Notes: generated by a model not told the origin, from the letters alone. Shown: positions 24,759 to 33,924, counted from the first letter of the stretch. The stretch is DNA of 53,978 nucleotides from Verrucomicrobiota bacterium (GCA_027623095.1 JAQBVM010000004.1:1-53978); one strand, 5' to 3'. Program-made: numbers and translations.

Positions 24759-25451
24759 GTGGAACTGGTAAGCGGTTTGCGGAAAGAGTTTTCTATCGGG
24801 GATTACTTGCAAATGAAAGACGAGGCGGGAGAGGACTTCGGTCAAATTCTGAACGGTTCGGGATCACACTCTGAGGATCTCGGAGCGGCGCAATCCCGCT
24901 CCCGCAATTCGTCAGAGTCGCTTGGTGAATCGCTTTTAAAGGTGGATATCGCTCCAACCGTGTTGCGGACTCTTCCGTCCGATTTCGTAAAACGACATCG
25001 CATCTTGCCCATTCGGATCCGAAACGGAACCCTTCATGTTGCAACTTCCGATCCCGGAAATCAGAGGGTGATCGACGACATCCGGCTCTTGACTGGCTTG
25101 GAAGTGGAAGAATCCATGGTGCCGGCTTCGGGACTACTCGAGAGAATCGCGGAGTGTTATCGAGTTACGGTGGAGCAGATGCTTGAGAACCTCGACCCGG
25201 AGCACGGTCCGGCGGCGGATGGCGGGAATTTGCATGATATCGAGGTGATGGCCAACGAACCCACGGTCATCAACCTGGTCAATGTGATTATCTCGACGGC
25301 ATTGAAAGAGCGGGCGAGCGATATTCATTTGGTGCCCTTCGAGCAGTCTCTCCAATTGCGATACCGAATTGACGGACTGCTGCAGGAAAAACCGCCTCCT
25401 CCCAAGAATCTTCATGCCGCGCTTGTCTCTAGTGTAGTGTCTTTCAAATAA
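24759..25451 (+). pseudogene. gspE: GspE (type II secretion ATPase), 5' fragment, interrupted by a miniature element
   Basis: The N-terminal half of the T2SS/T4P assembly ATPase. 'LPSDFVKRHRILPIRIRN' and 'GTLHVATSDPGNQRVIDDIR' are the N1E (MshEN-like) domain. 'NEPTVINLVNVIISTALKER' and 'ASDIHLVPFEQSLQLRYRID' open the central domain. The natural frame continues to 'LHAALVS' and then runs into the inserted element, which adds VVSFK and a stop at 25449-25451. The GTG at 24759 follows directly on an in-frame stop with no clear ribosome-binding site; ATG 24813, with GGGGA upstream, may be the real start. Without the ATP-binding half this fragment cannot work alone. Confidence 0.9.
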
Positions 25452-25536
25452 CTATACATACGCCGAGGCACAATGTGGCCTAAAAAGGCCGAAAAGCGAA
25501 GATTTCGAATGTATAGACATTTCGGAGACACTACAC
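25432..25536. mobile_element. 105-bp IS630/Tc1-mariner-style MITE inserted in gspE
   Basis: A non-coding miniature inverted-repeat element. Its left end GTGTAGTGTCT...CTATACAT (25432-25459) matches the reverse complement of its right end (25509-25536) at 23 of 28 positions, with the outermost 11 identical. It is flanked by duplicated TA within CTAG on both sides (25429-25432 and 25536-25539), the target choice of IS630-family transposases. The interior contains a short hairpin, GGCC-TAAAAA-GGCC, and no ORF. Removing the element and one TA (107 bp) rejoins the reading frame as A-L-V-S-R-V-K, giving an uninterrupted 555-residue GspE. No transposase is in the window, so it must have been moved in trans. 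Confidence 0.93.
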
Positions 25537-25549
25537 TAGAGTCAAGATT

Positions 25550-26533
25550 ATGGCGGACATGAATATCGCCGAACGGTATCTGCCGCAAGACGGGCATATC
25601 CAGATTCATCATCGGGGTGTGAGAGTCGATATCCGTGTCGGAACAATGCCGACCATCTACGGAGAGAGCATGGTTTTGCGGCTCTTGGAGAAGAACTCGA
25701 AATTGCTGACGCCTCGGGAACTTGGATTGGACGAGGAACGATCGTTGCTTTTGGGCAAACTCGTGGAGAAACCACACGGTCTTTTTTTGGCGACGGGGCC
25801 CACCGGCAGCGGGAAAACCACGACCCTCTATTCGATTCTCAGCGGGATCTACGCGCCCGAGAAGAAAATCCTTACGATCGAAGATCCGGTCGAATACGAA
25901 CTCGCCGGTGTCGCTCAGATTCCGGTGCGTCCAAGCAGGGGGTTCACGTTTGCCAGCGGGCTGCGCGCTATCCTTCGGCAAGATCCTGACGTTGTCATGG
26001 TGGGGGAGATCAGAGACTCGGAGACAGCCGAGATCGCGATCCGAGCGGCTCTGACCGGGCATCAAGTATTCAGCACACTTCACACCAATGATTCAGCGGG
26101 AGCGGTGACGCGGCTGCTCGACATGGGCGTGGAGGCATTCCTGATTTCGTCCTCACTCGAGGGAGTTCTCGCGCAGCGGCTTGTTCGGGGGATATGCGCG
26201 GAATGCAAGTCGGAGAGTCCTGTGGCAGCCTCTGTTCAAGCCAAACTGAAGACGCTTGGAGGCGATCGGATCGACGGAAGATTTTTCAAAGGCAAGGGGT
26301 GCGAAGCTTGTCGTGGAACGGGCTACCGCGGTCGAGTCGGAATCTTCGAGTTGCTTTCGATTGATCAGGAGCTGCGGGAGTTGATCCTGCAAAGGCGGTC
26401 CAGTGCTGAAATCAAGACAGCGGCTCAGAAAAACATGATCACGATCCGGCAGGACGCGATTCGGAAAGCGGCGGAAGGAATTACTTCGTTGGAAGAAGTG
26501 GCCAGAGTAGCCGCCGGAGATTCAGAGGAATGA
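25550..26533 (+). pseudogene. gspE: GspE (type II secretion ATPase), 3' fragment with the ATPase core
   Basis: The C-terminal 327 residues of the interrupted ATPase. 'IRVGTMPTIYGESMVLRLL' is followed by Walker A 'ATGPTGSGKTTTLYSI', the Asp box 'KKILTIEDPVEYEL', Walker B 'ILRQDPDVVMVGEIRDSETA', and the His box 'ALTGHQVFSTLHTND'. The tetracysteine zinc module is 'ICAECKSE' plus 'GCEACRGTGYRGRVGIFELL'. Every catalytic motif is intact, so decay has not gone further than the insertion. An ATG at 25550 could restart translation, but this would lack the N1E domain and part of the central domain. The end overlaps the gspF start by 4 bp (ATGA), so coupled translation of gspF depends on ribosomes reaching this fragment. 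Confidence 0.92.
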
Positions 26534-27774
26534 CCTCCTTTCGTTACCAGGCAGTTGAGTCAACCGGCGCATCCGTTCAAGGTGTGATCGACGCTGAGAA
26601 CCGAAAACAGGCACTTCAGCTTCTGGGGCAGCGCGGTCTTTTCGCATCGAATTTGCAAGCGTGCTTGAAGGGTGAGGAGAAGACTGCTCGAAGGCCGTCG
26701 TCGAATGGAGGCGTTTCACCGGGCTTTCGATGGGGTTCGCGCGTTCGCAGGAAAGAAATCACAGCTTTGACAGGAGAGCTGGCGGTCCTGTTGGAAGCGG
26801 CCATCCCGATACCCCAAGCATTGGACGGTTTGGGTGAGGAAGAGGAGAATGCGGCGCTGAAAGAGGTGTTGCGGAAGATTTCCGAATCGGTTCGAAAGGG
26901 CGCGTCCTTATCCGCCGCAATGGAGGAGCATCCTCAACTTTTCGACAAACTTTATGTGAGCATGGTGCGTGTCGGAGAGGAAGCCGGCGCCCTGCAAAAG
27001 GTCATGACGGATTTGGCCGGCTTGCTCGAACATGAGGACGAAGTGCGTAGTGAGGTCGTAGCGGCGGTTGCATACCCTGCGTTTGTAATGGTTTTCGGTG
27101 TGTTCACCGTTGGGATCCTTCTAACCGTGGTGCTCCCCCGGCTGTTCGGCATGCTGGAAGAGATGTTGGATATCCTTCCTCTGCCCACACTGATTCTTCT
27201 CAGAGTGAGCGGACTGCTGCACAGTTACTGGCCGGGATTGCTGATTGTTTTTGCGACGATTGTGGTCGGAGCACGATGGTTTTTCCGGAGGCCCGATGGA
27301 GTTGTGCTCTTGGACCGCTGCAAACTCAGTCTTCCGATATTGGGATCTGTGTTTCGCGCGGCGGCGCTCAGTCGATTTGCTCGGACTCTCGGAACGTTGG
27401 TGAAAAGTGGCGTCTCGCTTCTTCCAGCTCTGAAAATTGTTGAAAACACCATTGGAAATGTGGTTTTGGCGGGAATGATCGCTCAAGTTTCGGAGGAGAC
27501 TCGGGGAGGGGATTCGCTTGCGGCACCGCTTCGGAAATTGGGTGTGTTCCCGAAAACTGTCGTTCAGATGATTGGCGTGGGCGAGGAGACAGGGAGACTG
27601 GACGAAATGTTGCTGAAAGTGGCGAGTATTGAGGAACGTCAGATGCGCGCGCGAACCAAGGTGATGGTATCGTTGCTGGCTCCGGCGTTGATTCTGGTCG
27701 TGGGAGCTGTAGTGGGATTCATGGTAATCGCTCTGCTGCTTCCGATTTTTAAGATGAGCCAGGCGATTCATTAG
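26530..27774 (+). CDS. gspF: GspF, inner-membrane platform protein of type II secretion
   Basis: A 414-residue polytopic protein that couples the GspE ATPase to pseudopilus assembly. The N-terminal cytoplasmic part ('FRYQAVESTGASVQGVIDAE') precedes two T2SSF domains. The first is 'LTGELAVLLEAAIPIPQALD' and 'LYVSMVRVGEEAGALQKVM'; the second is 'FARTLGTLVKSGVSLLPALK' and 'VVQMIGVGEETGRLDEMLLK'. Hydrophobic spans lie at 'FVMVFGVFTVGILLTVVLP' and at the C-terminus ('LILVVGAVVGFMVIALLLPI'). The length is usual for the family. It starts within the last codons of gspE. The gene is intact, in contrast to its partner ATPase. Confidence 0.95.
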   Translation: MTSFRYQAVESTGASVQGVIDAENRKQALQLLGQRGLFASNLQACLKGEEKTARRPSSNGGVSPGFRWGSRVRRKEITALTGELAVLLEAAIPIPQALDGLGEEEENAALKEVLRKISESVRKGASLSAAMEEHPQLFDKLYVSMVRVGEEAGALQKVMTDLAGLLEHEDEVRSEVVAAVAYPAFVMVFGVFTVGILLTVVLPRLFGMLEEMLDILPLPTLILLRVSGLLHSYWPGLLIVFATIVVGARWFFRRPDGVVLLDRCKLSLPILGSVFRAAALSRFARTLGTLVKSGVSLLPALKIVENTIGNVVLAGMIAQVSEETRGGDSLAAPLRKLGVFPKTVVQMIGVGEETGRLDEMLLKVASIEERQMRARTKVMVSLLAPALILVVGAVVGFMVIALLLPIFKMSQAIH

Positions 27775-27898
27775 TTCGGGATCTCCGACGTTCGTCCGTC
27801 GTGAAAGTGACGCGATCTGTCACGATTGTGAGGCGAAGCTGCGGATTTTGCGAAACGTATGGGAAGGTTCCTGGTCTTAGCTGTGTAGGACAAATGTG

Positions 27899-28330
27899 AT
27901 GAAACTTAAGATTGATTCGAAACGGTCCGATGCCTTCACCCTGATCGAAATTATGGTCGTTGTGGTGATCCTCGGGATCCTGGCGGCGACCATTCTCCCG
28001 CAATTCATAGGCACGACCCATGAGGCGAAGGTGAGCACGGCAAAAGCGAATATTGCCGAACTCGAGTCTGCACTGGAGAGATTTAATATCCACATGGACC
28101 GTCACCCGACCTCGGATGAAGGACTCAAAGTCTTGGTTGAAGCTCCGTCAAACGATGAAAAAAAGTGGCGCGGGCCATACATCAAGGTACTTCGTCCGGA
28201 TCCATGGGAGAATCCCTACCAGTACCGAAATCCGGGGATTCATCACCAGACGAGCTTCGACATTTGGTCGAAGGGGGCGGACCGCGCTGACGGCGGCGAA
28301 GCCGAAGGCGCGGATCTTGGGAATTGGTAG
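27899..28330 (+). CDS. gspG: GspG, major pseudopilin
   Basis: 143 residues from the ATG at 27899; a GTG at 27896 is in frame just before it. The prepilin site and helix is 'AFTLIEIMVVVVILGILAA', with Ala rather than Gly before the F+1 and Glu at +5. The periplasmic part carries the GspG signature: 'HPTSDEGLKVLVEAP', 'WRGPYIKVLRPDPWENPYQY' and the C-terminal calcium-site loop 'GGEAEGADLGNW'. It builds the pseudopilus shaft after processing by a GspO peptidase, which is not in this window. A gap of about 120 bp separates it from gspF, long enough for a separate promoter or leader. Confidence 0.95.
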   Translation: MKLKIDSKRSDAFTLIEIMVVVVILGILAATILPQFIGTTHEAKVSTAKANIAELESALERFNIHMDRHPTSDEGLKVLVEAPSNDEKKWRGPYIKVLRPDPWENPYQYRNPGIHHQTSFDIWSKGADRADGGEAEGADLGNW

Positions 28331-28407
28331 ATGCGGCTATTGGATGGGAGCTGCCTTACGTTTTATTCAGGCGGAATAGACGCGGTTTGAAAGCGATGTG
28401 AAATGCA

Positions 28408-29001
28408 ATGAGGCTCGAAGAAAATTCAACGAAAACGTCGAAGGTTGCTGGCTTTACGCTTGTTGAATTGATGGTGGTACTCGTGCTTATCGCAATCATG
28501 AGCGCGGTGATGATTCTGGAAATGAAAGGGACCTATGAGGACAGCCTCTTGCGCTCGGTCGGACGGAATTTTACGTCCGCGATCAGTTTGGCGTACAGCC
28601 GGTCGGTTACATTGAATCAGGTGCATCGGCTTAGAATCGATCCCGAAGAGAACACCTATTATGTCGAAAGCGAGGTTTCGAGTACTGGAGTTTCTGGTGT
28701 CGCGCCAGAGAGGCGGGATTTCCCAGGGAGCAAAGGAGAGTTTAGTCCGCGAGTTTCGGTGAATATCCGGTTCACCGAGCAAGCCACGGAAGAGTTGCCG
28801 AATACGGAGACCTCGAACAGTGGATCGAAATTCGCGCAAGATTCGGCGGATGATCCTGGTGGTTGGACTATCCGGTTTTTTCCGGATGGCACGGCAGAGA
28901 GCAAAGAAGTTGTGCTTGAAGACGCTGAAGGCTTCCGCATCGCATTACGCATCAATCCGATTACCGCAAGGGTCCGGATTGTTGATTTGGACCGCAAATG
29001 A
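28408..29001 (+). CDS. gspH: GspH-like minor pseudopilin
   Basis: 197 residues. A short polar leader ends at 'VAGFTLVELMVVLVLIAIMS', the prepilin peptidase site and membrane helix. The next segment ('RSVGRNFTSAISLAYSRSV') and 'RLRIDPEENTYYVESE' fit the GspH fold, in which residues after the helix form a beta-rich head. The C-terminus ('IALRINPITARVRIVDLD') also fits. Assigned as GspH from position (after G, before I) and from the sequence. It overlaps the gspI start by 4 bp (ATGA), typical of translational coupling. Confidence 0.88.
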   Translation: MRLEENSTKTSKVAGFTLVELMVVLVLIAIMSAVMILEMKGTYEDSLLRSVGRNFTSAISLAYSRSVTLNQVHRLRIDPEENTYYVESEVSSTGVSGVAPERRDFPGSKGEFSPRVSVNIRFTEQATEELPNTETSNSGSKFAQDSADDPGGWTIRFFPDGTAESKEVVLEDAEGFRIALRINPITARVRIVDLDRK

Positions 29002-29441
29002 ATCGCAGACACAAAACGGATGGATTCTCGCTGGTCGAAGTTATGTGCGCGATTCTGATCTTTGGTCTGAGCGTGGTGGGTTTGACACGTGGACTAACCG
29101 CCGCGCTCCTCGCGAACAAAGAATCCGAAGTGCAGACGTCGGCCGCGTTGATTGCCGCGGGTCGCATCGAGTTGCTTCGAGCCGACGGCTTCTTGAAGGA
29201 TGGGGAAGATGAGGGAGATTGTGGCGCAAACCTGCCGCTTTATCGATGGAAACAGTCGGTGACGGAAACCTCGGTGGAGGGTCTTTTCGAAGTGACGGTT
29301 ATGGTGGCGAACGCTGAATCCGGAAAACCGATCTTTGAGCTGGAGACTTTGTTGTTCGAGGCGCCTTACGATTCATCCGCTGATAATCTCGGAGGCAGCG
29401 GAAGTCAATCTCAGTCGAATCGCCAGAGGAGGCGACCGTGA
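28998..29441 (+). CDS. gspI: GspI-like minor pseudopilin
   Basis: 147 residues. Leader 'MNRRHKTDG' and helix 'FSLVEVMCAILIFGLSVVGL' show the prepilin signature with F+1 and E+5. 'AALIAAGRIELLRADGFLK' matches the conserved post-helix region of GspI (normally A..iAe.ql). The C-terminus is low-complexity and Gln/Ser-rich. GspI is part of the pseudopilus tip complex with J and K. It overlaps the genes on both sides by a few bases. Confidence 0.85.
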   Translation: MNRRHKTDGFSLVEVMCAILIFGLSVVGLTRGLTAALLANKESEVQTSAALIAAGRIELLRADGFLKDGEDEGDCGANLPLYRWKQSVTETSVEGLFEVTVMVANAESGKPIFELETLLFEAPYDSSADNLGGSGSQSQSNRQRRRP

Positions 29442-30355
29442 ATTTCTCTTCGGCTAAGCGCTGGCGGCAAAAGTCCGACAGGATAAGAATTCGTTTGCCC
29501 CGAAATTGCGGAGTCAGCGGAAGATACGAAGCTTCGGTGAGTTCCTCGAGGCTGGTCATCGCGCCGGTTCCGAAATGTCGAATCGATTCCGGTTTCACTC
29601 TCATCGAACTTGTGATCAGCTCTGCGCTCACCGCAATTATTCTTATCAGCGCGTACGCATGCCTTAGAGGGGGTGTTTCGAGTGACAAATTGATCGAATC
29701 CAGATCCCGGGCGGCACAAAGCGCGCGAGTTGCCATGTCTCTAATGTCCGCGGACCTGCGGTGCGCGACGAAGCTGTCCAAGGATTTCGAGTTTCTGGGA
29801 ATGTCGAGAATGCTGGGTGACGTGGAAGCCGATAATCTCGATTTCGGGACGCGCAACTACACGCCCCGCGCTCCCCGCGAGGGGGACTTTTGCGAAGTAA
29901 GCTACTTCCTGGATAAGAACCGGGAGACGGGTTCCTACAGCCTTTGGCGGAGGCGCGATCCGACTCCCGATCCGGAGCCTCTGTCGGGAGGCAGCCGCGA
30001 GGAGATTGCCGAAGACCTGCTTGGTTTGCGGTTTGAGTATTACGACGGTTTTGAATGGTTTGACGACTGGGGCGATTCCGAGGGCAAGCGCCGGGCATCC
30101 GATTCCATTTTGGATCCCGGGAATCTGAGCGGAATGCCTGAAGCGGTGCGTATCACGATTTTGGCGGCGGTGGACAACGTGCCTGCTTCGAAGGATTCCG
30201 ATGCAATTAAGAATCGGGAACCTCCGTTGGTATTTCAGACGGTCGCCCGATTGAACATTATCGCGCCGGCCCTATCAGGGGAATCGAACGGTTCATCGAC
30301 TTCAAATCAGAGTAATCAATCTCCAGCGCCGCCTATTTCCGAGGCGAGACCATGA
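29438..30355 (+). CDS. gspJ: GspJ-like minor pseudopilin
   Basis: 305 residues from a GTG that overlaps the gspI stop. The prepilin site '[20 protein letters not shown]' lies about 50 residues in, so the leader is unusually long for this family; an internal start nearer the helix is possible. Downstream 'RSRAAQSARVAMSLMSADLR' and 'EEIAEDLLGLRFEYYDGFEW' are typical of GspJ. The C-terminal tail is Ser/Asn/Gln/Pro-rich and probably disordered. The gene overlaps gspK by 4 bp. Confidence 0.85.
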   Translation: MNFSSAKRWRQKSDRIRIRLPRNCGVSGRYEASVSSSRLVIAPVPKCRIDSGFTLIELVISSALTAIILISAYACLRGGVSSDKLIESRSRAAQSARVAMSLMSADLRCATKLSKDFEFLGMSRMLGDVEADNLDFGTRNYTPRAPREGDFCEVSYFLDKNRETGSYSLWRRRDPTPDPEPLSGGSREEIAEDLLGLRFEYYDGFEWFDDWGDSEGKRRASDSILDPGNLSGMPEAVRITILAAVDNVPASKDSDAIKNREPPLVFQTVARLNIIAPALSGESNGSSTSNQSNQSPAPPISEARP

Positions 30356-31821
30356 TGCGGATTTCCAACCCAATGTTGATCCGGACGACGCCTAATCGAG
30401 AATTTGCGCGCGGAAGTTCAGCAGGCTCGGTGCTTGTCGGGATTCTATGGTGTGTCGCCCTTCTAGCGGTCATTGTGGTCGGGGTCCTGTATCGCACTCG
30501 GCTTGAACTTCTGGTTGTCAAGAACCACGGGGACGGCATCCAGGCTCATTATTTGGCGCTTGCCGGAGTCGAGAAAGCGAAAGCGCTGCTCTATCACGAC
30601 GCGATTGATCGGAAGCGAAGTTCTAACAATCATTCGGGCGCGCTGTACGATTCTCCCAGTGATTTTAAGGATATTCCTTTTGGGCGCGGTGAATTTAGGG
30701 TTTTTCGCCAAGGGACAAGAGACGAGGGTGGGGGAATCAAATACGGGATCACCGACGAAGAGAGCCGTCTGAACGTGAATCGTGCCTCAGCCGAGGAAAT
30801 TGGGAAGTTATCTGAGATGACCCCGGAGATTGCGGCCGCGATAATCGATTTTCGCGATGCGGATAGCCAAGTCACGCAAGGGGGCGCGGAAGCCGAGTCT
30901 TACGCCGCCCTTCAGCCGCCTTATCTTCCTCGAGACGGGCCGTTCGAAACGACTCGCGAGTTATTGATGGTGCTCGGAATGCCCGAAGACTTGTTTAAGG
31001 GTGAGGATTCAAATCAGAATGGCATTTTGGATTCGGACGAGGATGACGGAAATGATTCCAACCCGCCGGATAATCGTGACGGAATCCTTGATGCAGGCTG
31101 GTCCGGTTTGGTGACAGTTGTTTCAGGGATTCAGGACGTGGACGCTCAAGGCGAGGCCCGCGTGAACATCGGATCGGCGGACGAGAACGCGCTCGCAGCG
31201 ATTCCGGGAATGTCCGCGGATATTGCGAAAGCGATTGTCGCTTTTCGCGGACAAAGTGAGTTGAAGAATCTCGTCGATCTTTTGGAGGTTCGGGCGATAG
31301 CGCCTCAGGGTCAACCTTCGGTTCCCCAGAACGAAAACCGTATTCAATCCGGACGCGCGGCCGGTCGAGTGGATGTCCCACAGCCCGGACGAGGAGGTCC
31401 CGCACAGTCGGCGCCGCAAACCACAGGTCCCGAACTCGTCAGCGAAGAGCTGCTGATGGAAATTGCCGATCATCTAACAGCCGGATCGGATGAAGACCAG
31501 GCAGCCGCTATCAATGTGAATACCGCCAGCGCCGAGGTGCTCGCTTGTGTTCGGGGAATAACTCGCGAAATTTCTCAGGCAATAGTCTCATACAGGCGTT
31601 CTGCCGGGTTTCTGCCCAATGTCGCACACCTTTTGCGAGTGCCGGGAATGTCTCGATCGGTTTTGAAAGAGGCGGCGCCCGCTTTGTGCGTTCGATCAGA
31701 AACATTCCGGATCCTGAGCGAAGGCCGTGTTCTCTCCACGGGCGCGCGTAAACGGATCGAGGAGATCGTCCGAGTTGGCCGTTCTTCAGTGGACACGCTG
31801 TCTTATCGGGAGGATTTATGA
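30352..31821 (+). CDS. gspK: GspK, pseudopilus tip protein with helix-hairpin-helix repeats
   Basis: 489 residues. The N-terminal helix 'SVLVGILWCVALLAVIVVGV' is followed by 'AHYLALAGVEKAKALLYHDA', the usual GspK opening, and 'GITDEESRLNVNRASAEEIG'. At least three helix-hairpin-helix-like modules occur: 'LSEMTPEIAAAIIDFRDAD', 'LAAIPGMSADIAKAIVAFRG' and 'LACVRGITREISQAIVSYRR'. Between them is an Asp-rich loop with a canonical EF-hand pattern ('DSNQNGILDSDE'). Known GspK caps the pseudopilus and binds calcium. The family usually has about 320-350 residues; the extra length here is the third HhH module and a Pro/Gln linker. Confidence 0.9.
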   Translation: MMRISNPMLIRTTPNREFARGSSAGSVLVGILWCVALLAVIVVGVLYRTRLELLVVKNHGDGIQAHYLALAGVEKAKALLYHDAIDRKRSSNNHSGALYDSPSDFKDIPFGRGEFRVFRQGTRDEGGGIKYGITDEESRLNVNRASAEEIGKLSEMTPEIAAAIIDFRDADSQVTQGGAEAESYAALQPPYLPRDGPFETTRELLMVLGMPEDLFKGEDSNQNGILDSDEDDGNDSNPPDNRDGILDAGWSGLVTVVSGIQDVDAQGEARVNIGSADENALAAIPGMSADIAKAIVAFRGQSELKNLVDLLEVRAIAPQGQPSVPQNENRIQSGRAAGRVDVPQPGRGGPAQSAPQTTGPELVSEELLMEIADHLTAGSDEDQAAAINVNTASAEVLACVRGITREISQAIVSYRRSAGFLPNVAHLLRVPGMSRSVLKEAAPALCVRSETFRILSEGRVLSTGARKRIEEIVRVGRSSVDTLSYREDL

Positions 31822-33359
31822 GCGCATTTGGATCGGGAAAATCATATTCGCTCTTCGTCGAGTTTGGCGAAAGTACTTTGAAAGTACTGGCCGAATCGGG
31901 TGGGTTTGAAGTTCCAATTGACCGCTTGGAAAACGGGTGTTTGTCCGAGAGTGGCAAAGCGAGGATCACCGCGGCGATTCGAGGTTTTCTCGATAAACAG
32001 AATCTAGGCAAGCGGGTTCGTGCGATCTGCGCGATTGGGGCCCGAGGTGTGTCGTTGAGGAGGTTGACACTGCCTCCCGCGGCAAAAGAGGAAGTGGCGC
32101 GCCTCATTCACCTTCAGATTGAGAACGAGTTTCCCCTTCCGCCCGAAGAGTTGGCTTGGGGATACCAGTTTCTCGGTACGAACGAACGGAATGGCGATGG
32201 AGCGCGCGGTTCACGGGAGCTTCTTGTGGCGGCTCTTAAGAAAGAGGTGATTGAGGAATACTCGGAGATCCTTTCGGGTAGCGGAGTGAAGGCAGTCTTC
32301 ACTGTCGCAGCGCTGGCCAGAGACCGGGTTTTTTCAAACCGGCCTATTTCCTATTCAGTGCTCGACATTGGCAGTGACCAGTCCGAGTTGGTGTTGTTCG
32401 AGAACGGCGTGGCGGTCTCGTTGCATGTTCTTCCATGGGGAACTGGAAACATTGGGCGCGCCTTCGAGGGCGCCGCCGCGCAAGATGAAGACGCTTCGGG
32501 CAGGTCAGGCGCCGAGTGTGAGTTAGGATCGGATCCAAACCGCGAAGAATTGTCCACCCGTTCCGTTTGGGACGAGGCCAAGCGGCTTTCCAGCTTGATT
32601 GGAGGGAGTCCGGCGGGACGCAAGGTGTTTGTTGCCGGAGAGAATCTAAAGTTGTCTGCTATCACGAGTGAGCTGCGAATGGCGTTGGATGGAGCCGTTG
32701 AATTGGAACAGACGGAATTCTCCGCCGAGACTGGACGCTCCGCGGCAACGGTAGGTCTCATGACTGCGTCCGCGAAAGGTGCAGCGGGATCGCTTTTGGC
32801 CCTGGAGGTCCGGGAGACTGCGGATGGGGAAAGTATCGTGCGGCAAAAGGGGTGGAGATGGGCGGCCCTTGCCGCCGCGCTGGCGATCTGTTCGATATCG
32901 TTTCGATACATTGAGGCGTATGTGAAAAAACCTGAATTGGCGCAAAGATTGTCGGAGATCAGGGCGGAGAAAAACAAACTTCCGGAGATCGATCGTGAAG
33001 TTGCGTTTATGCAATTCTTGAATACGAATCGGGCGCCTTACTTGGAGGCAATTTCCGTATTGGCGGATGCAGCCACGCGAGGAGCTCGGTTTGAAACGCT
33101 TTCATTGAATCGTCGCGGGGAGTTATCGCTTCGGGGGACAATGGGAAATTCGCAACAGGCAACCGATTTCCGGACGAAACTGACAGAATCAGGAATGTTT
33201 TCGAGCGTCAGCGTGGAGGAGCAAAATCCCGATCAGAATCGGCAAAAGATCGGCGTGAGAATCACCGCGCGATGGAACATTGTTCAGAGGCGAGTGGCCG
33301 AATCTGCCGTTAATCAAAGCGAAAAGAAACCGCCGGATGGGAAGGGTTTGGAGAAATAA
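31818..33359 (+). CDS. gspL: GspL-like protein (PilM-type actin fold joined to a PilN-like membrane part)
   Basis: 513 residues. The first about 330 residues are an actin-like cytoplasmic fold of the PilM/GspL type: 'SLFVEFGESTLKVLAES', 'EVARLIHLQIENEFPLPPEE', 'SYSVLDIGSDQSELVLFENG'. One membrane span ('WAALAAALAICSISFRYIEA') precedes a PilN-like periplasmic part ('LSEIRAEKNKLPEIDREVAF', 'ISVLADAATRGARFETLSLN'). In T2SS, GspL anchors the GspE N1E domain to the inner membrane, so this would be the docking partner for the disrupted ATPase. It overlaps gspK by 4 bp. Assigned from fold and operon position. Confidence 0.85.
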   Translation: MSAFGSGKSYSLFVEFGESTLKVLAESGGFEVPIDRLENGCLSESGKARITAAIRGFLDKQNLGKRVRAICAIGARGVSLRRLTLPPAAKEEVARLIHLQIENEFPLPPEELAWGYQFLGTNERNGDGARGSRELLVAALKKEVIEEYSEILSGSGVKAVFTVAALARDRVFSNRPISYSVLDIGSDQSELVLFENGVAVSLHVLPWGTGNIGRAFEGAAAQDEDASGRSGAECELGSDPNREELSTRSVWDEAKRLSSLIGGSPAGRKVFVAGENLKLSAITSELRMALDGAVELEQTEFSAETGRSAATVGLMTASAKGAAGSLLALEVRETADGESIVRQKGWRWAALAAALAICSISFRYIEAYVKKPELAQRLSEIRAEKNKLPEIDREVAFMQFLNTNRAPYLEAISVLADAATRGARFETLSLNRRGELSLRGTMGNSQQATDFRTKLTESGMFSSVSVEEQNPDQNRQKIGVRITARWNIVQRRVAESAVNQSEKKPPDGKGLEK

Positions 33360-33363
33360 TGTG

Positions 33364-33924
33364 ATGCGCTCGCTGACTGATCATGAGAAACGGACAATCC
33401 GAATCGCTGCAATTGCGATTTCGATCTACCTCGCTGCCTTTTACGGGTTTAAGACATGGAAACGTCTTGAGTCGAGACACGCGGATTACCGTCAACTGAT
33501 CGGCGAAGCCAATTCCACGCGGTTGGAATTGCAGCAATATGAGGACAAAGTGCTGGTGCTTGAGAAACTTCGCAAGGCGATCCCCATCGATCTTTCCAGA
33601 GTTTCGAAAGCGACGGTCGTCGGCGAGATTAGCGCGGCAATTCAGGCGGCGGCGCAATCGGGAGGTGTTCAGTTGGGACCCTTGCGCGAGTCTCCGGCGC
33701 GCTCTTCGGCAAAGGAGTTGGCATCGATGCAATTGGAAGGATCAGGGCAGGTGGAGTCGATTATGGCGTTCCTTCACGCCGTTGAGCGCTTGAATTTCCC
33801 GTTGGTGTTGGACTCGGTTCAGATTGATCCTGATCCGAAGAAACCCGGGGCGATCAAGGTCAGTCTGACAATCGCCATTCTGAACTTCGAGGAGTGGCAA
33901 AAGGGAGGGGGCGGCAATGTCTGA
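33364..33924 (+). CDS. gspM: GspM/PilO-like inner-membrane assembly protein
   Basis: 186 residues from the ATG at 33364, just 5 bp after the gspL stop; the track start at 33280 lies inside gspL. A single N-terminal membrane span ('IAAIAISIYLAAFYGF') is followed by a short coiled coil ('LIGEANSTRLELQQYEDKVL') and a ferredoxin-like periplasmic domain ('MQLEGSGQVESIMAFLHAVE', 'LPLVLDSVQIDPDP'-like end). This is the layout of GspM and PilO. The assignment rests on architecture and position rather than a distinctive motif. Confidence 0.78.
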   Translation: MRSLTDHEKRTIRIAAIAISIYLAAFYGFKTWKRLESRHADYRQLIGEANSTRLELQQYEDKVLVLEKLRKAIPIDLSRVSKATVVGEISAAIQAAAQSGGVQLGPLRESPARSSAKELASMQLEGSGQVESIMAFLHAVERLNFPLVLDSVQIDPDPKKPGAIKVSLTIAILNFEEWQKGGGGNV

